Shown: piece by piece, positions 56,814 through 64,000 of the stretch
How the letters are laid out: each line of letters opens with the position of its first letter
How positions within the stretch are numbered: position 1 is the stretch's first letter
Origin: Alligator mississippiensis
Lineage: Eukaryota > Chordata > Crocodylia > Alligatoridae
Assembly: GCF_030867095.1 (NCBI RefSeq)
Contig: NC_081824.1
Span: 138,103,433-138,167,432, forward strand
DNA: 64,000 bases
Direction: 5' to 3'
Notes under the pieces: model-generated
The model's database searches: none
What the model was told of the DNA's origin: nothing
Seen by the model: the letters and a program-made list of their open reading frames with translations, nothing else
Made by a program: the position numbers and the translations under genes

Positions 56814-59236
56814 GTAAAGTATAGGTGTTACTGCAACCCTACCTTTAAAAAAGGATCAAACACCTTATACAGTAACTGGTTTGAAAGGTTTAGATGTTCA
56901 GCTCAGTCTTATTAAGCATCCTCAGGTTTGGAAATTTATCTGATCCTATGATAATCTTGAACTCATAATTTAGGCTGGACATTTCATAAAATATCTAGTA
57001 CTTCTTGGCTCTATTTGGACTGAAATTGGAATGAAAGGAGCCTGTCTTGTACCATTTCATGATTTCTGTTAACATCTGGACTCAGCTTCTGGGTTAGTGA
57101 GTGTTGAAGGTCATATAGAGCCATTCTTGAAATAAGCTAAGCAGCTAGCTTGGGAAAGGAGGAAGAAACTCGGTATACAACTCACACATTATGTGAGCAC
57201 ACATACTCACATACTAGCTGGCAAAAAGTCATAGTTACAGTCAGTGTTCAGCATTATGACAACTGAATGGGTTACGGTAAAAAAAAAATAAAAAAAAAAA
57301 ATAAAAAATTGAGAGTGATATTTGAGACGACCAGCATCAGAGCAAGGCACTTAAGGCTCTTTTAGCCCACAAAATAGGAGGAGGGAGCCTTACTTTAAAT
57401 AAATTAAGTGGAAAAAGTGGTGGCTAATCCTGGGCCAATGTGTGGAAGTGAACTTCACCAGAGGTGGGTATTTTTAAGGATACAAATGATATTTCCTTTG
57501 CCTGTTCTATCATTGAATATCCCAGTAAACGATTTCACAGGCAGAAATGTTTTGCAGCATGTATAGAGAATAATGTCAGATAACAAATGTTGAATTTTCA
57601 GAAAACCATTTGAAATGAAAATGTGATTGGTTGAAGAATTACCATCATCCAGTTAGGGATGAACATACTGTACGTTCCGTGTGTCTGAGTGATGGAGAAT
57701 ACTATGCATGACCCAACTTTTGAATATTGGGTTGCCACAACAAACAGTTCCAAAACAGTCTAAGTATCAAGTATTACTTGCAAAAGAATTCCTAAGTTAA
57801 TAATTTAAAAAAATAAATAGAGAATAATGTAATTTTTACACAGACAGTTTGCAACCAGAGAGGATAAGTAGGCAGATAAAATAGCTTTTGAAACTATTCA
57901 CACATTTGTATTCAAAAGAAAGAGCTGTCAAACAAGGTTGACATTGGCAGAAGACAAAAACAAAAGGCATTTACACTATGCTAGTTATCTTTGAGCAAAT
58001 CAAAGAGGGTCATTATGCATTTAAGGTACTTTGAAATCTTTGGATTAATGGCTATTTTAAAAAGTTAGAATTAAATGTCATCTACAAAGTTTGTATATGA
58101 ATATTAGAACGTTTAACACAGTTTGGTGTAGACGTGATTAAAAAATACCAATTAGCCTCATAGGAATATTTTAAATAAATATTTAACATTTTCTATACAT
58201 TTAAAAAAAGATAAATCTTTAAAACAGAATAATAAATCATTCAAAAAGTGTTTGATTAAAAAAATATTTTTTGAGTTGTGTTTTTTGTTTTTTTTTTTTT
58301 AAACCTAGGAAATTACTACCAAATTTAAAAATGAACTTTTATCAGGAAAAAGTTAGATATAGTTCAAACTTTATTTTGGACATACGTTTGGGTCTGGGAA
58401 CATCTCTTAGTATTATTCCAGATGTTTAAAATGTAATATTAAGTTAATAGATGAAGTAAAATGCCAGAAGACAATATAAAATCTAAAGCATATAGTTGCA
58501 CTTATACAAAATTAAAAACTCTTTTCCAAAAACTGGACCTAAATGTTTTCATCCACAGTTGTTAAAATACAGTGAAATAGAGTGAGATAAGTATTAAGAT
58601 GGAAAGACTTCCACCACCTTAGCACCAACCCAACACAACCTTAGACAGCCGCCATCCTAAAGCCCAATGGTGAGGGAATCTAAAATCTCTCAACATAGTG
58701 TGTTGACCCCACAAATGTACTCTGAGGACCAAAGAAGTTTCAAGAAACATATACCAATAAAATCAAGTACTCTGAAGGAATGAACATAATAACATTTTTA
58801 TCCTGAGAGTACAGTAAGTAAACGAGAAGCAATACACTACAAATGATGTAGAACAAAATTATGATAAAATGTTCATGTAATTAAAAGAGAGAAATAGCTA
58901 CAAATGATAAAATAGTTGTAAACCTGAAAGGCAGAAAAGATTATAACATCTGAAACAGAGTGAAAGTGGTCTTAACACCTAGCTCACAGTATTTTCTCAC
59001 ATACCACAAGTCATCAAATCAGACATGCACCTTAGGTTTAATACTAGACTTCATCTCTCCTGCTTCCTGCCTGAAAGAAAAGCTGGCAGCCATCTTGTAT
59101 CACTATCTCTTCATGCTTCTATTCCAGTGAAGAAAAATCAGCTTCCTTGTTTAAGACATGTACTCCAAATTTGGAGGGTTAATGTTTTGGGAAAAGGTGT
59201 ATGTGGTATTCTGGTAAATATGGTATTAAGCTCTAA

Positions 59237-60435
59237 GGGCACTTTTACATGTGCTCTGGTGATGGGGGGCAGCACTTTAGAGTGGCTTTGAGAGCCACTA
59301 TAACTAAAGTGCCACTGAATCTCATGTATCAGCATCCCCAGGCTTAAAAATGGTGGTGGGGGTGCTTGAACTGAAGCTCGTTTGATGAGCTTTAGTTCAA
59401 GCACCCCTGCCACCACTTTTAAGCATGGGGATGCTGATGCATGAGATGGAGGAGGCTACTGGAGCGCCATAGGTGCAGGAAGAAAATATGATTTGGGGGT
59501 GCTGGGTGTGCACGCACAACAAGCACACATGTGCACGCACTCCCCCCAGCAAGTAAGTCTGCCATGGAGAAAGGGTGTGGGGAGGCAGATGAAGGCCCCT
59601 GTGCTGAGTGAGGGAGTGGGACAGAGACAGGCAGCACCTGGGGTGAATGGGGCCCCAGGGCTGGGGCAGGTCATGGGACGGTCAAAGCCCAGGGCTCGGG
59701 CTCCCACCGCTTCATGCCCCTCCCCACCCCCAAGGTGGGCACAAGGGATACATGCCCTCCTGATCTTTGTTGCATGCAGGGTGGAGGTGGCACTACCCCC
59801 TGCACACTGGCTGTACTGCCTGCCCGGCAGTGGGAGGCACGTGGTGTCACATGGCTGCCAGGGCACTGGCAGTGGGATGTGGTGTGCAGCCTGCAGTGGC
59901 AGTCACCTCCACCCTGTACACAGCACAGATCAAGGTGCGGGGGGCACGTATTCCCTGTGCCTGCCCTGGGGGTGCACGCAGTGGTAGGAGCTCCCCTCCC
60001 ATGCCCCTGAAAGAACCACCCAGGAAGCGAGCATCCCACAACCTGCCCCAGGGCCCCATTCACGCCCCTGTGGGGGCCTTAATCTGTCCCCCCACACCCT
60101 TTCTCTTCCCCGCACCCCTTCCCATCAACACATTTACCTGCTCAGCTGGGCACTGCTCCACACACGGCCAGGCTCGGCTGAATTCCTGGCTGCCTGCAGG
60201 CTCCAGCTGCTTGTTGATGTCTGTGTGCACCCCTCCTGCAACTGCAGCCACCTGGAGCCTGTGCCTTGGCTGCCTGCCTTTGGCAGGGGACTAAGCCCCC
60301 TTAGCCCTGGCCTTCCACCGTCTATATGGAGCATGGTAATTGTCATGCTCCAGCAGACTCAGTTAATCAAGTCTGCTCCAATGCACTGGAATTCCAGCAG
60401 ACTGAAGCAGCCTCTATGTTCATGTATAGGGGCCC
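59237..60435. mobile_element. non-autonomous TIR element, 1.2 kb, TAA duplication
   Basis: The left end GGGCACTTTTACATGTGC and the inverted right end GGGCCCCTATACATGAAC are inverted repeats. TAA flanks both sides (59234-59236, 60436-60438), fitting a PIF/Harbinger-type 3-bp duplication. It includes a strong hairpin at 59321-59445, a GC-rich middle and a right part shared with the repeat at 29335. No transposase is recognised. Confidence 0.75.
59321..59445. repeat. 59-nt inverted repeat with 7-nt loop
   Basis: 59321-59379 (CTCATGTATCAGCATCCCCA and onward) pairs with 59387-59445 with only a few mismatches. The hairpin lies near the left end of the 59237 element. Confidence 0.9.
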
Positions 60436-60994
60436 TAAAAACCTACAATTCACTGAAAGGCGGCCAGTCCATTAGGAACAACTTTACTGTAGTTTCAGAG
60501 GCTAAGTCCTGAAAAAGTAAGCGTATGCATGTCTTACATATGTAGGTGGGTTCTTCTGTGTGAACAAAAGTTCAATGTAAGAGAAACGCTGTGTGAGAGT
60601 AGATATGAAGTTGCAGAAATGTGGTATATGGATCTGCTAACAACATTTAATTTTGTCGTTCTGTAGTTAAACTAATTCTAACTAGATTAGAATGGAAAAT
60701 GCCTCTGCTTAAAATACTTTAAACGCTGTGCTACTTCTAAAATTCTCTCACCTGTAATTTTCTTGCTTGTTATACCCTTTCCTTGAATTCTGTGTCCTTT
60801 TAGCAATATTGTCTGGCATAAGTCAGGCTACCTCAACCTAATTTATACTAATTTATTTCTATAAAGCATCCTATGGCCTACTAAAGCCAGTGCATGGCAA
60901 GACTTAAGAAGGGGCTTTTAAATGTAGCCATAAACTGAGTCAACATGAACAAAATTGCAAGGATCTTTCACCATTTTCCCTTTCTTTTTGGCAG

Positions 60995-61149
60995 ATATGG
61001 CCGAATCCTTGTTTTTCTCTTCTCCTGCCTTGGGGTAGGTGTGTGTGGCATCGTTGTGGCCTTTGCACCAAACTTTTCCATATTTTTGATCTTTCGCTTC
61101 CTCCAAGGTGTATTTGGAAAGGGGACCTGGATGACATGCTATGTTATTG
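60995..61149 (+). CDS. SLC22A3: SLC22A3 exon 3, residues 174-226 (start)
   Basis: The exon is 155 nt, matching the known length of exon 3 in the OCT genes. It starts after TTTTTGGCAG and ends ATTG|gtaaga in phase 1. It encodes the conserved major-facilitator loop D-R-Y-G-R-I (shared with exon 2), transmembrane segment 3 ([14 protein letters not shown]) and transmembrane segment 4 ([12 protein letters not shown]). [11 protein letters not shown] follows, strongly conserved in OCT1-3. There is no stop or frameshift in any of the three exons. The next exon is beyond the window (more than 2.85 kb away). Confidence 0.95.
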
Positions 61150-61674
61150 GTAAGAGCTCTACTCTTCCCTTTTTGGGGCAAGGACATTGAATAAAGGAGT
61201 CTCGGGGAAAGATAGACATTCTGTACACAAAAGCACCCGAGAGCGTGAGGAATGTTCATTACTAATGTGAGATGAAGGGAATTGTAATGGTCTGTCTGGT
61301 CCTTTAAGAGTGAAGTCAGCCCTGTTGAGACAGCCCAGCTGTGGAACATTTGGATAATGAGGGAATATCCCACTGGGAGCTTAAAATCCAAAGGGAGAAT
61401 GCCAAAAAGGAAGCAAACTATGAGGGAACAGTTTATAAGCAGGAGGCAAGCTGTGAGCATAATAAGCTTGCTACTGAGGGGTGGGGGGGACAGGCTGCGG
61501 TGCTGGAGCCAGAGCCAAAGACCTCCCCTCCTGGTGACTCAGGCAAGGCATCAGAGTTTGGTTTTGTCTGTTTATTTGTTCATTTGGGTGCTGCTTAAAG
61601 ATTGTGCTTTATTTGGGAGGACAGGCTGAATGCATCTTCATGTCCAATTAATGTGAATAAAGAATTTTTATTTG

Positions 61675-61735
61675 CAACTGTCTAGCTGGCCTAATAAAAG
61701 ATATCATCTCTACCATGCTGACTCTTATGTGCAGC
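61675..61735 (+). repeat. SINE-like repeat fragment
   Basis: CTAATAAAAGATATCATCTC belongs to the family at 17586. Confidence 0.6.
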
Positions 61736-61944
61736 AATAAACTTCAGTGCTCCATCTGATCATGTGCGTGGGACCGCAGCACTTTGAAGTGGGTCAGAGC
61801 ACCCCTGGCTGGCATGGGGCTGTTTTGATCCAGCTCAACCTGCTGCAGATGGACTGGCTGGGGCACAAGGTTGCTCCAGTGTAGGCTGGAGCAACTGGCA
61901 GGCAGCCCCTGCACTGAATCACTGTTGTGCCCCAGCCAGCTGGG

Positions 61945-62145
61945 TCAGTGTCTACATGTACATTGCTATGCACAAAAAAACTCTGCAGCAGAATAGTATT
62001 TGTGTTATTTACAAGTACTAACCTGCTGTGGAGTTTATTAGTTTCCTACAGCATTATAGGGCCACCTGGGTAAACACTGAGATGTTTACTGCAGAGCTAA
62101 CTAAGCAACTCTGCAGTAAACCTCTTGTGTAAATGTGCCCATTGA
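61945..62145. repeat. TIR-element fragment related to 54966
   Basis: GTCTACATGTACATTG at the left, CTCTGCAGCAGAATAGT and GGAGTTTATTAGTTTCCT inside, and ATGTTTACTGCAGAG have counterparts, in part inverted, in 54985-55110. Borders are not well defined. Confidence 0.45.
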
Positions 62146-62357
62146 GGAGTAAAATGCACCTGCTGAAGCCAGTAGGCTAGGAAACTTTCTTACAAGACCC
62201 AATAGATATATATAGGAGGATATACAAACCATTTTACTCAAGGAATAAATAGTACTTTTATTATGGAAGGGCCAGTAAGAGAGCTAATTTTCTTTAAATA
62301 TCTCTAGCTAGACTTTTCTCTAAGACCCATCCCCATGGGATCTAAGCATGTTTGTCG

Positions 62358-62660
62358 ATTTATTTACTTTATTAGATATATATGCTACCCTTCCTAACAA
62401 AGAGCCAGGGAAACTCACAAAAGAGGACAGAATAACTTATAAAACAGGGGAATAAACAAGAGACTTAAAAGAGGCACTAGAGCATCAACACAGAACCCCC
62501 CATCCAATATCCCAGCCTAGCTTTGTTTGCTAGATGCCTGCCCAAATAGAAAGGTATTACCAAGCTGAGAGAGATCCAGGCTTGGGTTCTGGTGGACCTC
62601 AGCAGAGAGGGCATTCCAGAGTTGAGGAGCAACTGCTAAGATTGATCTGCTCATGTGTTT
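62358..62660. repeat. old interspersed repeat (LINE 3' UTR-like)
   Basis: GATTTATTTACTTTATTAG, CTACCCTTCCTAAC and GAGGGCATTCCAGAGTTGAG resemble a dispersed reptile repeat that ends LINE copies. I recognise the text pattern but cannot name the family. Confidence 0.35.
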
Positions 62661-62785
62661 TCATCAAGCTGATTTGACGCATGGATGGTCCTTGCAGGAG
62701 GTGGCTCTTGGTTGACCTTAGGAACAATGATGGGTATAAGAGAGAAGGCAGTCCCCTAGATATGCAAAACCCAGACCAAGTAGGG

Positions 62786-63328
62786 CCAGAGTGGGCAAAA
62801 TGGCAGATCCAGCCAGTGGCCGGACTCCATTTCCCAGCAGGTCCTGCCCTCGTAGCTGTGACCAATTTCCATGAAGACCCCAGTAGTAGCGGCTCCTAAC
62901 AGCATGGGGCCAAGGTTTCCATGGAGACCGGCTCCAACAGCACTGGTAAGGAACGTGGCTAGGCAGGGAGCTGCTCCTTGGCTGGGGCTAGGATCTTATA
63001 GTGGTGACAGCGTGGTCCAGATTCAGAGCAAAGCAGCGATCCGCTACCTGCATGCCCCTGCTTGGGTCATGCGGACAGTGGATTGCAGCTCTGCCCCGGC
63101 TCCAGACCACGCTGTCACCGCTGCAAGATCCCAGCCCCAGAGGAGCTCCCCACCCAGTTGCAAACCCTGCCAGTGCTGCTGGGGCAGATCTCCACAGAAA
63201 CCCTGATCCCGCGCTGTCATGGTGCCACCACTGCTGAGGTCTCCATTGACACAGGCAGGGACTGCTGGTAAATGGAGTCCGCCACAGGCCCAATCCAGCC
63301 TGCAGGGTGGACTTCTGCTACCCCTGAT
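62786..63328. mobile_element. possible hAT-type element containing a long palindrome
   Basis: The left CAGAGTGGGCAAAATGGCAG and the inverted right CAGGGGTAGCAGAAGTCCAC resemble the termini of the 26987 hAT family. The flanks (AGTAGGGC and ATATAGGG) are only loosely alike. The interior is a foldback. Confidence 0.45.
62865..63250. repeat. long imperfect palindrome, arms about 170-190 bp
   Basis: GGTGACAGCGTGGTCCAG (63002) is answered by CTCCAGACCACGCTGTCACC (63100). Similarity continues outwards through GGCTGGGGCTAGGATCTTAT facing AGATCCCAGCCCCAGAGGAG, and GGTTTCCATGGAGACC facing the GGCAGATCTCCACAGAAACC region, to about 62865 and 63250. The centre is near 63060. Confidence 0.82.
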
Positions 63329-64000
63329 ATAGGGGCTTATAGATCAAAATCATCACCTTGAATTGCTCTCAGAAAGCTATTGGGAACTAGTGCAGAATCT
63401 GGAACAGGTGAGCTATATGTAAAGAATTTAAAATGTGATGTTTCCTGTTGAGGTAAGTTGAAGCTTTGAATGTGTTTCTTAATTGCACAGTGACCTCTCT
63501 GCTCCTTATGTCTAACCTGTAAACCTGGATGGGGGCTCTTAGAGCCTCGACATAAAATCCAAAATTAAAAGCAGAACAACTGATTAAGGTTATTATACAG
63601 GAGGCTACCAAGGACAATTGAAACTATTTGGCTACAACCACATCCCTCCAGAGGCCCAATGCCATAAGCAACTTCCATTGACCTAAATAGGAGTTACCAA
63701 CTGTATTGAGTCATGTGCCACACTCACATTTCCCCCCAAAATTTGCCCTCCAAAATTGGGGTGCATATTTTAAGCAAGGAAGCTGATTTATGCACTGGAG
63801 TAGAGGCCTGAGGACACTGAGATGGCTACCAGGGAAGAAACATGCAAGACTGGTGAAGTTCACTCCTAATTGTCACTTTCCCTACCTTGTAGCACCATAG
63901 CTACAGGCTTAACCCTGTCACAGTCACCACTGAATTGTCTGAGGAGTCAAAAGTAGCTGCCAATTCAGGGTCAAACATATAGTTGCAGAGCTGTACCTAG

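Larger units (their letters stand above)
56814..60994 (+). other. SLC22A3: SLC22A3 intron 2 (4.2 kb)
   Basis: The donor is GTAAAGTATA and the acceptor CCCTTTCTTTTTGGCAG. 56820-59236 is A/T-rich, with a poly(A) region at 57280-57308 and no recognised element; 59237-60435 is a TIR element. Nothing else is supported. Confidence 0.93.
61150..64000 (+). other. SLC22A3: SLC22A3 intron 3, 5' part
   Basis: The intron starts at the exon 3 donor GTAAGAGC and is open at the right edge. It holds a SINE-like fragment (61675-61735), a possible TIR fragment (61945-62140), an old interspersed repeat (62358-62660) and a long palindrome (62865-63250). Nothing is recognised at 61150-61670 or 63330-64000. Confidence 0.85.

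Noticed and set aside
1..64000. A previously undescribed functional system
   Set aside because: All coding signals found belong to one known transporter gene or to known transposon classes; nothing in the sequence supports a new system.

Overview
This is a non-coding-rich stretch of vertebrate nuclear DNA. Three exons of one host gene can be proved: the 5' part of SLC22A3 (organic cation transporter 3, OCT3) on the + strand. Exon 1 is 34555-34971, exon 2 is 56710-56813 and exon 3 is 60995-61149. The reading frame passes cleanly through two GT-AG introns of about 21.7 and 4.2 kb, and the gene runs out of the right edge. The window encodes codons 1-225 of a protein that is about 550 residues long in mammals. 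The repeat content (CR1 LINEs, hAT and PIF/Harbinger-like DNA transposons, Ty3/gypsy-type LTRs, SINE-like repeats of the turtle/crocodilian kind) points to a sauropsid, most likely a crocodilian. That taxonomic call is inference.

Layout. 1-4118: 3' part of a decayed Ty3/gypsy element (RNase H, integrase, polypurine tract, 3' LTR). 4119-13344: unique-looking DNA with a small hAT element (6112-6578) and a rearranged LINE copy whose endonuclease is split between the two strands (6640-8890). 13345-16065: a relatively intact CR1 copy and an older CR1 relic. 18002-20731: a PIF/Harbinger transposon with a broken transposase on the - strand. 20735-29112: GC-rich repeats, microsatellites, hairpins and a 2.1-kb hAT element with a perfect 8-bp target duplication. 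29113-34300: more non-autonomous elements and unique DNA. 34301-34971: SLC22A3 5' flank and exon 1.

The SLC22A3 introns carry most of the remaining structure. There is a roughly 640-bp near-perfect palindrome (40963-41605) and a three-layer nest at 46598-50725, in which a CR1 LINE is split by a hAT transposon that is itself split by an LTR. Several elements have terminal inverted repeats and 3-bp duplications. A second long palindrome lies at 62865-63250.

I found no tRNA or rRNA gene, no CRISPR array, and no second host gene. In mammals the neighbour upstream of SLC22A3 is SLC22A2, but no exon of it could be recognised here. I do not see a previously undescribed functional system. The most informative observations are the nested insertions, the long palindromes, the strand-switched LINE and the decay pattern of the gypsy copy.
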